A stretch of DNA of 64,000 bases from Amycolatopsis palatopharyngis (GTDB taxonomy: Bacteria > Actinomycetota > Actinomycetes > Mycobacteriales > Pseudonocardiaceae): assembly GCF_003385185.1 (NCBI RefSeq), contig NZ_PQHZ01000022.1, positions 1 to 64,000 of the forward strand, read 5' to 3'. A program made the position numbers and the translations under genes. The notes beneath the pieces are model-generated. The model made no database searches, was not told where the DNA came from, and was given only the letters and a program-made list of their open reading frames with translations. Positions 39,566-46,968 of the stretch are shown here, one piece after another (the stretch's first letter is position 1; each line of letters opens with the position of its first letter).

Positions 39566-40702
39566 ATGCGCAGGATGCTGGCGAAACTGACAGTCGCGTT
39601 GCTGCTCGCGGGCGGAGCCACGGTGGCCGTGACCGTCCCGGCGCAGGCGGCCGATCCGCCCACCGGCGACCAGTTGAGCGGGGCGGTGCAGAACTGCACC
39701 GAGCAGATCTCAAACGGAAAGTACGGCGAGCGCAGCGGTCGATCCCGGACGGTTCCGGTGTGCGCCACCGGAAACGCCGTGCACTGGCGCTCCGGGATGA
39801 CGATCGATTGTGATGGTCAGCGCACCACGAACTGCAACAAGTCGACGGATCCGTACTTCCAACCGGCGACCTCGTTCCCGCAGTCCGACGGCAAGCCGCT
39901 GATCGCGGACAAGTTGCCGTTCGTTGTCGTGCCGCAGGCTTCGTCGACGTGGAACCACGATCGATCCGGGGTTCCTGGCGGAACCGTCGTCGCGGTTGTC
40001 TACAAAGGAAAGGTCGTGTACGCGGTCGTGGGCGACCGCGGTCCGAAGGACGCGATCGGTGAGGGTTCTTACGCGCTGGCCAAGGCGCTCGGCATCAACC
40101 CCAACCCCCGCACCGGTGGCATCTCGGGAAAGGTGGTCGACTACATCGCCTTTCCCGGTGTCACCGCGAAGCCCATCGAAAACCATGCCGATGCGGTCAG
40201 CAAGGGGCAGCGGGCAGCCGCCGATCTCGTGGCGGGTCGTAAGGGCTGCATCAGCGTTCAGCTGAACCGCAGCAGTTACTCGAAGCTGGATCCCGGTGCC
40301 GCCAATGCTCAGGTGACGGTCGCCCAGTGCCTGCTGCGTGCGGCCGGACACGACATCGGCGACGGTGACCCGAGCGGCACGATGGACGATGCGACTGTCG
40401 CGGCGGTGAAGCAGTTCCAGGCGAAGGCCGGTCTTCCCGCGACGGGCGTGGTCGCCGCACATACCTGGACGGCGCTGTTGTCCCGCGGCAGCACACCGAT
40501 ATTGCAGGACGGGTCGAGTGGTAGCGCGGTGAGCAGATTGCAGCGCTCGTTGAACGCGGCCACCGGTGCCGCGCTGACTATCGACGGCCAGTTCGGCCCG
40601 AAGACCACGGCTGCGGTGAAGAGTTACCAGTCCGCCCGGGGTCTTGGCGCGGACGGGATCGTCGGCCCCAGGACGTGGGGCGCACTTCAGTCGGGCAAGT
40701 AG
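39566..40702 (+). CDS. Secreted GH75 chitosanase-like protein with two peptidoglycan-binding domains
   Basis: This 378-aa protein has a signal peptide cut after AQA (residue 28). Its domain resembles glycoside hydrolase family 75: GMTIDCDGQRTTNC (Asp81, Asp83), DPYFQPATSFPQSDGKPLIADKLPFVVVP and VVYAVVGDRGPKDAIGEGSYALAKALG (GDRGP 156-160, Glu166). Two PG_binding_1 domains follow. GH75 enzymes hydrolyse chitosan. With wall-binding domains the target might instead be deacetylated peptidoglycan or cell-surface chitosan-like polymers; that is an inference. It lies 20 bp after the NlpC/P60-like gene, so the two form an operon. Confidence 0.82.
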   Translation: MRRMLAKLTVALLLAGGATVAVTVPAQAADPPTGDQLSGAVQNCTEQISNGKYGERSGRSRTVPVCATGNAVHWRSGMTIDCDGQRTTNCNKSTDPYFQPATSFPQSDGKPLIADKLPFVVVPQASSTWNHDRSGVPGGTVVAVVYKGKVVYAVVGDRGPKDAIGEGSYALAKALGINPNPRTGGISGKVVDYIAFPGVTAKPIENHADAVSKGQRAAADLVAGRKGCISVQLNRSSYSKLDPGAANAQVTVAQCLLRAAGHDIGDGDPSGTMDDATVAAVKQFQAKAGLPATGVVAAHTWTALLSRGSTPILQDGSSGSAVSRLQRSLNAATGAALTIDGQFGPKTTAAVKSYQSARGLGADGIVGPRTWGALQSGK

Positions 40703-40753
40703 CGGTAGCGGTGGGGGCGGCCGAGTTCTCGCCACCCCCACCGCGTTCGCCGC

Positions 40754-41185
40754 TCAGACGAGTGAAGCGTCCAGCGTGATCGTCGTGCCGGTGAGCGCCT
40801 TGCTCACCGGGCAGGTGTCCTTCGCCGTTTCGGCGAGCTGCTTGAACTTCTCCGCGTCCACGCCGGCCACCTCGGCGCGCAGCGTGATGGCGATACCGCT
40901 GATCTTGAACCCTTCGGTGTCCGGCCCGAGAGTCACCTCGGCGCTGACGTCCAGCGAGGTCGCGGTCAGATTCTCTTTCTCCAGCACGCCGGAGAGGTTC
41001 ATGGCCAGACAGGATGAGTGTGCGGCCGCGATCAGTTCCTCCGGGCTGGTCTGACCCTCGGGGTCACCTGCACGAGTCGGGAACGACACCGGGAACTGCC
41101 CTGCGTTCGAGGAGTCGAGGGTGACACTGCCCTTACCGGACTGAAGTCCGCCCTCCCAGTGGGTTGTGGCGTCACGACTTGGCAT
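40754..41185 (-). CDS. osmC: OsmC-family peroxiredoxin
   Basis: This 143-aa protein has the OsmC pattern: HWEGGLQSGKGSVTLDS, FPTRAGDPEGQTSPEELIAAAHSSCLAMNL with catalytic Cys59, and AKDTCPVSKAL with resolving Cys125. It reduces organic hydroperoxides in a thiol-dependent manner. Its GTG or ATG region overlaps the end of the upstream ohrR-like gene by 14 bp, so both are translated from one mRNA. The gene is controlled by that MarR-type sensor. OsmC rather than Ohr is preferred because of its sequence resemblance to E. coli OsmC. Confidence 0.92.
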   Translation of the reverse strand: MPSRDATTHWEGGLQSGKGSVTLDSSNAGQFPVSFPTRAGDPEGQTSPEELIAAAHSSCLAMNLSGVLEKENLTATSLDVSAEVTLGPDTEGFKISGIAITLRAEVAGVDAEKFKQLAETAKDTCPVSKALTGTTITLDASLV

Positions 41186-41642
41186 TGCGATCTCCTTCTG
41201 TTGCTGTGGACAGCGTGGCCTCGGTGAGGTCGCGCAGGGTCCGGATCAGTTCGTGCCGGGAGGTCTCGTCGAGGCCCATGGCGCAGCTCATCGTCGAGGG
41301 AATTCCCGCCGCGCGCTCGCGCAGTGCCCTGCCTTCCTCGGTGAGGTTCACCGTGACGCTGCGCTCATCACCCGCTTGCCGCTCGCGGGTCAGCAATCCC
41401 CTTGCCTGTAGCCGTTTCAGCAACGGCGACACGGTGCCGTAGTCGAGGCGCAACTCGGCGGCGATCTCCTTGATCGGTCGCCCGTCGCGTTCCCACAACA
41501 CGAGCAGGACCAGGTACTGGGGATAGGTCAGCTCTAGCTCGGACAGCAGGGGGCGGTAGGTATCGGTGACCGCCCTGGAAGCCGCGTAGAGCGCGAAGCA
41601 CACCTGCTCCTCGAGCAGCAGCGCGCGGTCGGCGTCGGACAT
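41172..41642 (-). CDS. ohrR: OhrR-like MarR-family peroxide-sensing repressor
   Basis: This 156-aa winged-helix protein has LEEQVCFALYAASRAVTDTYRPLL. Cys15 and the following tyrosines match the OhrR sensing site, where oxidation by organic peroxides releases DNA. The DNA-binding part is YPQYLVLLVLWERDGRPIKEIAAELRLDYGTVSPLLKRLQARGLL. The operator CAATT-A-AATTG lies just upstream at 41660-41670 and resembles known OhrR sites. The gene overlaps osmC by 14 bp. The symporter gene lies directly upstream on the same strand. Confidence 0.92.
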   Translation of the reverse strand: MSDADRALLLEEQVCFALYAASRAVTDTYRPLLSELELTYPQYLVLLVLWERDGRPIKEIAAELRLDYGTVSPLLKRLQARGLLTRERQAGDERSVTVNLTEEGRALRERAAGIPSTMSCAMGLDETSRHELIRTLRDLTEATLSTATEGDRNAKS

Positions 41643-41659
41643 GCCACTAACCTAGACAT

Positions 41660-41670
41660 CAATTAAATTG
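41660..41670. promoter_or_regulatory. OhrR-type operator
   Basis: CAATT-A-AATTG, a perfect inverted repeat with a central base, lies 17 bp upstream of the ohrR start and just after the symporter stop. It matches the core of the TACAATTTAATTGTA-type site known for OhrR in Bacillus. Confidence 0.7.
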
Positions 41671-41678
41671 TGCGCAAC

Positions 41679-42599
41679 TTACTTGCGCGCCCAGTAACTC
41701 GCGAGCAGTGATCCGGAGACGTTGTGCCAGACGGAGAAGATGGCTGCGGGGAGTGCGGCCGCAGGGTTGAAGTGGGTCGTGGCGAGGCTGGCCGCCAGGC
41801 CGGAGTTCTGCATGCCCACCTCGATGCTGATCGCTCGCCGGGCCGGCTCCCCGAGTCCGCAGACGCGCGCCACGGTGTAGCCGACCGTCAGGCCGAGCAG
41901 GTTGTGCAGGACGACGGTCACCAGGACCAGTACGCCGACCGTGGCCAGGGTAGGGGCACTGCCCGCGACCACGATCATCACGACGAGGGCGATCCCGGTG
42001 ACCGAGACCAGGGGGAGTGCGGGCAGGAGGTGCTCGATGGCCCGCGACGCGATCCGGCGCAGCAGCAGGCCGAGCAGCACCGGGGCGAGGACGACCTTGA
42101 TGATCGAGACGAAGAGATCGCCGAAGCCCACCGGCAGGTACTCGCCCGCGAGCAGCAGTACCAGCGCTGGGGTGAGCAACGGTGCGAGCAGAGTGGACAC
42201 CGACGTCATCGCCACCGACAGCGCCGTGTCCCCTTTGGACAAGTACACGATCACGTTGGAGGCCGTGCCGCCCGGCGCGCACGCGACCAGGATCACCCCG
42301 GCCGCGAGGTCCGGGGAGAGCTGGAACCCGTTGGCGATCGCCCAGCCCAGCGCGGGCATCACCACGAACTGTGCGACAACTCCGATGGCGAACGCGATCG
42401 GACGCTTGGCGACATAGGCGAAGTCGCTGCCCCGCAGCGTCATGCCCATGCCGAACATGATGAGCGCGAGCAGCCAGGGAACGGCGGGGCCCCAGTCGTC
42501 GAAGGCGCTGGGCAGCGCCATCGCGAGGGCTCCCGCGAGCACGACGATGAGCGCGAACCAGCGGCCGACGAAAGCGCTGACTGTCTTTACTGCGTGCAC
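41679..42599 (-). CDS. Bile acid:sodium symporter (BASS) family transporter
   Basis: This 306-aa, roughly ten-helix membrane protein has WLLALIMFGMGMTLRGSDF, PALGWAIANGF, VACAPGGTASNVIVYLSKGDTALSVAMTS, and EVGMQNSGLAASLATTHFNP, which are signature segments of the BASS family. The GGTASN motif is the sodium/substrate site. Family members import bile acids, pantoate, pyruvate or related anions with sodium; the substrate here is unknown. The GTG start at 42599 follows AGGGAGA. It precedes ohrR by 36 bp on the same strand, but the OhrR operator sits between them. Confidence 0.88.
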   Translation of the reverse strand: MHAVKTVSAFVGRWFALIVVLAGALAMALPSAFDDWGPAVPWLLALIMFGMGMTLRGSDFAYVAKRPIAFAIGVVAQFVVMPALGWAIANGFQLSPDLAAGVILVACAPGGTASNVIVYLSKGDTALSVAMTSVSTLLAPLLTPALVLLLAGEYLPVGFGDLFVSIIKVVLAPVLLGLLLRRIASRAIEHLLPALPLVSVTGIALVVMIVVAGSAPTLATVGVLVLVTVVLHNLLGLTVGYTVARVCGLGEPARRAISIEVGMQNSGLAASLATTHFNPAAALPAAIFSVWHNVSGSLLASYWARK

Positions 42600-42693
42600 G
42601 ATTCTCCCTGTGTCTTATTCATGAGCCGGGTTGTTCACCGCCGACCCGCGGTCCTGCCTGTGCCTCACCTGCGGTCGGCTGCCGACTCGGGAG

Positions 42694-43401
42694 TCAGACT
42701 CCCTGTGGGGGCCGGAGTCCGACGAACTCGGCGAGCTGATCGACCGAGTGGGCGAAGAACTCGTCCGCGGGGTCGACACTGCCGACCAGTTGCCCGAACA
42801 GTTCGAAGCTGATCATGCCGAACAGCTGGGTCCAAGCGAATATGGCTCTGCCCACCGCGGCGGGCGGCAGTTGGGGTGCCAGGTCGGCGGCCAGGCGCCG
42901 AAGCTGATCGTCGAGTACCGGGGTGAGTTCGGGTGCGGTCAGCGGTGGGCGCAGCCCGTGCTCGGCCTCGGCTCTGGCCAGGATCCCGACGAAGGCGACC
43001 GCAACCCGGCTGGCGGGGGCGACAGTGTCCTGCGGCGCCTGGTATCCCGGGATCGGCGAACCGTAGATGAGCGCGTACTCGTGCGGGTTGTGCTTTGCCC
43101 ACACGCGTACGCCATGGCAGAGCGCAAGCCACTGTCCCCGAGGGGTGTCCTCCTGTTTGACGGCCGCTTCCGCGGTGTCGCCCAGCGCGTTGTAGGCGTC
43201 GATGATCAACGCGGTCAGCAGCTGGTCCCGGCTGGGGAAGTAGCGGTAGAGGGCCGAGGACACCATGCCGAGTTCCCGGGCCACGGCTCGCAGGGAGAGT
43301 CCGTCGGCGCCCACCTCGGCGAGCTGTTCGCGAGCCCTGTCCTTGATTTCCTGCGTCAGTTCGGCTCGCGCTCGCTGTCGCGCCGTGCGGCTGCCAGTCA
43401 T
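42694..43401 (-). CDS. TetR/AcrR-family transcriptional repressor
   Basis: This 235-aa protein has the TetR helix-turn-helix: RARAELTQEIKDRAREQLAEVGADGLSLRAVARELGMVSSALYRYFPSRDQLLTALI. The C-terminal two thirds form the variable ligand-binding domain (TetR_C-like, WAKHNPHEYALIYGSPIPGY). The start ATG at 43401 was chosen because the frame upstream runs through the operator region. Three AGAGC-N3-GCTCT inverted repeats (43443-43510) stand between this gene and the divergent deazaflavin oxidoreductase, so the repressor very likely controls both genes. Its ligand is unknown. Confidence 0.86.
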   Translation of the reverse strand: MTGSRTARQRARAELTQEIKDRAREQLAEVGADGLSLRAVARELGMVSSALYRYFPSRDQLLTALIIDAYNALGDTAEAAVKQEDTPRGQWLALCHGVRVWAKHNPHEYALIYGSPIPGYQAPQDTVAPASRVAVAFVGILARAEAEHGLRPPLTAPELTPVLDDQLRRLAADLAPQLPPAAVGRAIFAWTQLFGMISFELFGQLVGSVDPADEFFAHSVDQLAEFVGLRPPQGV

Positions 43402-43442
43402 TTCCGACACTGTGCCAGAAAGGAGAGCGGTGCACCAATTCG

Positions 43443-43510
43443 AGAGCATCGCTCTTGACAGAGAGCAGCGCTCTTGCTTGACTTGCCCATCAACAGAGAG
43501 CACTGCTCTC
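43443..43510. promoter_or_regulatory. Three-copy TetR operator array
   Basis: The inverted repeat AGAGC-NNN-GCTCT occurs three times: 43443-43455 (ATC spacer), 43462-43474 (AGC) and 43497-43509 (ACT, extended to GAGAGC/GCTCTC). Centres are 19 and 35 bp apart. TTGACA at 43455-43460 lies between copies one and two, so occupied sites would cover promoters in both directions. Confidence 0.75.
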
Positions 43511-43531
43511 GCGATGCCGAGGGAGACTGGG

Positions 43532-43990
43532 ATGGCACAGGACAACGCGACTCGCTACATCGAGCCGAAGAGGTACGAGGCAATCCTGCACAGGTCGGTC
43601 TCCGGGCTGACTCGTCTCGGGATCAGCCTGTGGGGCAGCCGGGTCCTCGCGGTGCGCGGCCGTAAGAGTGGGCATTGGCGTACGAACCCGGTGAACCTGA
43701 TGACCTTCGAGGGTGAGCGGTACCTGGTCGCGCCCCGGGGGCACACCCAGTGGGTGCGCAACTTGCGCGTCGCGGGTGGCGGCGAACTGCGCCTGGGCAA
43801 GCGTGCGGAGGCGTTCACCGCCATCGAGCTGGACGACGAAGCCAAGCCGGAACTGCTCCGCGCCTACCTCAAGCGCTGGGCGTTCGAGGTCGGCATGTTC
43901 TTCGACGGAGTCGACGCAAAGGCTTCCCCCGAGAAGCTGCTGGAGATCACTCCGGGCTATCCGGTGTTCCGGGTGGTGGTGGCTGGGTGA
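43532..43990 (+). CDS. Nitroreductase-family deazaflavin-dependent oxidoreductase
   Basis: This 152-aa split-barrel protein of the DDN type reads LWGSRVLAVRGRKSGHWRTNPVNLMTFEGERYLVAPRGHTQWVRNLRVAGGGELRLG, the signature of F420-dependent nitroreductase/quinone reductase-like proteins in actinobacteria. It probably uses reduced F420. The ATG at 43532 follows a purine-rich GAGGGAGA. The divergent TetR repressor with three operators implies inducible expression, for example by a xenobiotic or quinone that is also a substrate. It is followed by repeated GGGTGACG-type sequence and a convergent small membrane gene. Confidence 0.87.
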   Translation: MAQDNATRYIEPKRYEAILHRSVSGLTRLGISLWGSRVLAVRGRKSGHWRTNPVNLMTFEGERYLVAPRGHTQWVRNLRVAGGGELRLGKRAEAFTAIELDDEAKPELLRAYLKRWAFEVGMFFDGVDAKASPEKLLEITPGYPVFRVVVAG

Positions 43991-44051
43991 CGAGCGCACT
44001 CAGCGGCGCGAAGCGTCTCGTTGGGGGGTGGTGGTTGGGTGACGGGTGGGC

Positions 44052-44243
44052 TCAGCGGCTGGTGCGGCGGGTTCCGGCAGCCATCAGCGCGAGGCCTGCG
44101 ACCGCGCACACCAGACCGATGCCGAACCAGAGTTTCTGCCCGGTCATCGGGCTCCCGGTGATCACGCCGAGGCCTTGCAGCCCCCAGATCGCACCCAGGG
44201 TGAGCAGCAGGATTCCAGCAGTGAGCAGCAACCACGGTTTCAT
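44052..44243 (-). CDS. Small two-helix membrane protein, 63 aa
   Basis: GGAGGGCCAA precedes the ATG. The protein, MKPWLLLTAGILLLTLGAIW then WFGIGLVCAVAGLALMAAG, has two hydrophobic helices joined by a short loop (GVITGSPMTGQKL) and ends with a basic tail TRRTSR. No known domain. It is likely a small membrane protein of the kind found in many actinomycetes. It converges with the deazaflavin oxidoreductase gene and is divergent from the solute-binding protein gene. Confidence 0.75.
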   Translation of the reverse strand: MKPWLLLTAGILLLTLGAIWGLQGLGVITGSPMTGQKLWFGIGLVCAVAGLALMAAGTRRTSR

Positions 44244-44382
44244 TTGGCCCTCCCCGGGACGGCGGCGGTGCTGTTCGTCCCGACCCTAGTCGCACTGCAC
44301 GGTCGGCGGGCAGGGCCGAAGATTGAGCCCGCCGGAAGCGGGTAGTGCGGATGTGGCTGTTCACCAGCCGGGAGGAGGCGTT

Positions 44383-45369
44383 GTGTCAGTGCAGGGCCAC
44401 TGGTCCCGGAGGGGCTTTCTCCGAGCCGGATTCGCTACCGGAGCTGTCGCCGCCGTCTCCGGCCTCACCTCGGCCTGCGCCGAACTCGGTTTCGGTGACA
44501 CGCTCGAACGGATCAGGAGCGAGGGAGTCGTCCGGCTCGGTCACGCGGGTGAGCGGCCCTACGCCTATGAGGACAACGGACTGCTCGGCGCGATGCCCGC
44601 GGTGCATCGGACGATCTTCGAGCGGATCCTTGGTGAAGGAGTCGAGGTCGTGGGTGTCCGGACGCTCTTCCGGGACCTGCTCGAAGGCCTCAACTCCGGC
44701 AGGTTCGACGCTGTCGCTGCCGGGATGTTCATCGGCGGCCCCCGGTGTGATCAGGCCCTGTTCTCCGATCCGATCTACTGTGCCCGCTCGGCGCTGCTCG
44801 TCCGGAAGGACAACCCGCTGGGGCTGAGTGACTACGCATCGGTCGCGGCGGAGGGTGCCACGCTGGCCGTGCTCGGCGGGACCGCGGAACAGGGCTTCGC
44901 CGCTGCCGCCGGCGTCAACCGGGAACGGTTGAAGGTGGTCGCTTCCCAGCGTGCGGGTGTGGAGGCCGTGGCGGAAGATCGTGCGGACGCCTTCACCCTG
45001 ACCAGCGTTTCCCTGCGGGCGCTCGTCGACCTCTTACGCGCGCAGGAACCACCACCCGGCACGCCGGACGATCCGGCACTCGACAATTCCAACCCTGCCG
45101 CGCGGGTACAGGTCCTCGACCCGTTCGTGCCTACCGTCGACGGGCAACCCCAGCTCGGCTGCGGCGGCGCGGCGTTCCGCAAAACCGACCAGCCGCTGCG
45201 CGACGCGTTCAACACCGAACTGACGGCGCTTCGACGGGAGGGCAGAGTCCTGAAGCTGACCGAACCGTACGGTTTCACCGAGGCCGAGATGCCGCCTGCG
45301 GACGTCACGACCGAGCAGTTGTGCCGGACCGGTACCGCGGGCGCCTACCTCGACCCGTTGCCGAGGTGA
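44383..45369 (+). CDS. Tat-exported lipoprotein solute-binding protein, ectoine/amino-acid type
   Basis: The protein of about 328 aa starts at GTG after GGAGGAGG. The N-terminus SRRGFLRAGFATGAVAAVSGLTSAC has both a twin-arginine motif and a lipobox, so it should be exported folded by Tat and lipid-anchored. The SBP_bac_3 domain follows: EGVVRLGHAGERPYAYEDNG, LNSGRFDAVAAGMFIGGPRC, FSDPIYCARSALLV and GCGGAAFRKTDQPLRDAFNTEL, resembling EhuB-type ectoine-binding proteins. No ABC permease is encoded nearby. Its stop overlaps the start of a BCCT transporter (GTGA), which is unusual. It likely presents a compatible solute or amino acid to that carrier, or acts as a sensor; this is an inference. Confidence 0.85.
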   Translation: MSVQGHWSRRGFLRAGFATGAVAAVSGLTSACAELGFGDTLERIRSEGVVRLGHAGERPYAYEDNGLLGAMPAVHRTIFERILGEGVEVVGVRTLFRDLLEGLNSGRFDAVAAGMFIGGPRCDQALFSDPIYCARSALLVRKDNPLGLSDYASVAAEGATLAVLGGTAEQGFAAAAGVNRERLKVVASQRAGVEAVAEDRADAFTLTSVSLRALVDLLRAQEPPPGTPDDPALDNSNPAARVQVLDPFVPTVDGQPQLGCGGAAFRKTDQPLRDAFNTELTALRREGRVLKLTEPYGFTEAEMPPADVTTEQLCRTGTAGAYLDPLPR

Positions 45370-46934
45370 CCGGCGTGTCCAAGGGTGAGAACTCCCAAGG
45401 GAAGGGATGGCGCAGCGGGATCGACCTACCCGTGACGATCGTCGCGGCGACCCTCGCGCTCGGCTTCCTCGCGATCGGTCTCATATTCAGCGACCAGTTG
45501 CGGATCGCGGGGCTGCACGTCTACGCCTTCATCGCCGACTGGTTCGGCTGGGTCTTCGTGCTCGCGACCGCCGGATTTGTCTTCTTCATTCTCTACCTGG
45601 CGTTCAGCCGATTCGGCAAGATCAAACTCGGCAAGGCCGAGGACAAGCCGGAGTACTCCACGTTCTCCTGGATCTCCATGATGTTCGCCCTCGGCGTGGG
45701 CATCGGGCTGATCTTCTACGGTGCCTACGAACCGGTCCTGCTCTACGCGGAGCCGCCGCCGGGCGGCCCGGCTCCGCGCACCGAGGAGGCGGCGGTCGTC
45801 GGGATGCAGTACTCGATCTTCCACTGGGCACTGCACCCGTGGGCGTTCTTCGGCGTCGCAGGCCTCACGTTCGCCTACAGCACCATGAACAAGGGGCGCA
45901 GTTCCCTCGTCACCTCGACGCTGCGGCCGCTGCTGGGCAACCACGCGGACGGCGGTGTGGGCAGGAGTATCGACACCTGGGTCATCGTGACCACACTGGT
46001 CGGCAACGCCGTGACCCTCGGGCTCGGCACGTTGCAGATCATCGCGGGCCTGGGGTTCGTCGGGGGGATCAAGAGTTCGACCCTCCTGCTGGTGCTGGTC
46101 GTCGGCTCGCTCACCATCGCCTTCGTGTTCTCCGCGGTGGCCGGCGTCGACCGGGGCATCAAGCGGCTCGCCGACTTCAACGTACTGCTGGCGATCGGGT
46201 TGATGCTGTTTCTCCTGCTGCTCGGGCCGTTCAAGTTCATCCTCGACCTGTTGTCGGAAGCCCTCGGTGGCTACCTGTTCAACTTCCTGCCGATGTCCTT
46301 CGAGACCGGCGCCTTCGACGACGGCACTTGGATGCAGAACTGGACCATCTTCTTCTGGGCGTGGGGTATCTCCTGGGCGCCGTACGTTGGCAGCTTTCTG
46401 GCCAAGATCTCTCGTGGGCGAACGATCCGCGAGTACGTGGTCGGTGTGCTGATCGCGCCGAGTCTCGCCACGGTGGTGTGGTTCTCGGTGCTCGGCGGCA
46501 CCTCGCTGGACCTGCAGATCTCCGGGCAGGTCGACGTCGCGGCCGCGGCGGGAGAGAGCGCGCAGGCCGCGCTGTTCGAGGTGCTTCAGGCGTTCCCGCT
46601 GGCCACGGTGACCAGTATCGCGGTGATCATCCTTGCCGCGGTGTTCTTCGTCAGTGGCGCCGACGCCGGTGCCATCGTGCTGGGAACGTTCTCGTCGAAG
46701 GGCAACCCGGAACCGAAGAAATGGCTCACGGTGGGCTGGGGGTTGCTCGTCGGCATGGTGGCGCTGATGTTGCTCATCGTCGGCGGCCTCGACGCCCTCC
46801 AGTGGGGCGCGATCGTGGTCGCCTCGCCCTTTGTGCTGGTTCTCATCGCCATGTGCGTGGGCTTCGTGAAGGATCTGCGCGGTGACGTCAAATCCGGGCA
46901 GGTCGACGTTCGCAGGCGCAGATCCCGGGTCTAG
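45366..46934 (+). CDS. BCCT-family transporter (betaine/ectoine type)
   Basis: This protein of about 522 aa has some 12 helices and the BCCT signature FFWAWGISWAPYVGSFLAKISRGRTIREYVVGV. It also has GVGIGLIFYGAYEPVLLYAEPP and MQYSIFHWALHPWAFFGVAGLTFAY, the glycine-rich region and aromatic substrate box of betaine/ectoine/choline transporters. BCCT proteins use sodium or proton gradients. The GTG at 45366 overlaps the stop of the binding-protein gene in GTGA; GTG at 45375 is an alternative. The C-terminal tail is short and basic (DVRRRRSRV). It ends inside a perfect hairpin (46931-46962). Confidence 0.93.
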   Translation: MTGVSKGENSQGKGWRSGIDLPVTIVAATLALGFLAIGLIFSDQLRIAGLHVYAFIADWFGWVFVLATAGFVFFILYLAFSRFGKIKLGKAEDKPEYSTFSWISMMFALGVGIGLIFYGAYEPVLLYAEPPPGGPAPRTEEAAVVGMQYSIFHWALHPWAFFGVAGLTFAYSTMNKGRSSLVTSTLRPLLGNHADGGVGRSIDTWVIVTTLVGNAVTLGLGTLQIIAGLGFVGGIKSSTLLLVLVVGSLTIAFVFSAVAGVDRGIKRLADFNVLLAIGLMLFLLLLGPFKFILDLLSEALGGYLFNFLPMSFETGAFDDGTWMQNWTIFFWAWGISWAPYVGSFLAKISRGRTIREYVVGVLIAPSLATVVWFSVLGGTSLDLQISGQVDVAAAAGESAQAALFEVLQAFPLATVTSIAVIILAAVFFVSGADAGAIVLGTFSSKGNPEPKKWLTVGWGLLVGMVALMLLIVGGLDALQWGAIVVASPFVLVLIAMCVGFVKDLRGDVKSGQVDVRRRRSRV

Positions 46935-46962
46935 GGCGTGTCTGACGCACGACACGCCCTAG
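46931..46962. terminator. Bidirectional hairpin containing the BCCT stop codon
   Basis: Perfect 12-bp arms CTAGGGCGTGTC / GACACGCCCTAG surround an 8-base loop. The BCCT stop codon TAG lies within the left arm. The convergent dehydrogenase gene ends seven bases after the right arm. Confidence 0.85.
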
Positions 46963-46968
46963 GCCTGC

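Noticed and set aside
35336..40702. Antibiotic biosynthetic gene cluster around the SARP gene
   Set aside because: No polyketide synthase, NRPS, terpene or RiPP core genes are present; only secreted hydrolases follow the regulator.
45407..46955. Two long frames (rightward 492 codons, leftward 509 codons) across the BCCT gene
   Set aside because: Both are dominated by Arg/Gly/Asp or His/Glu runs typical of out-of-frame high-GC translation; the BCCT frame has clear membrane helices and signature motifs.
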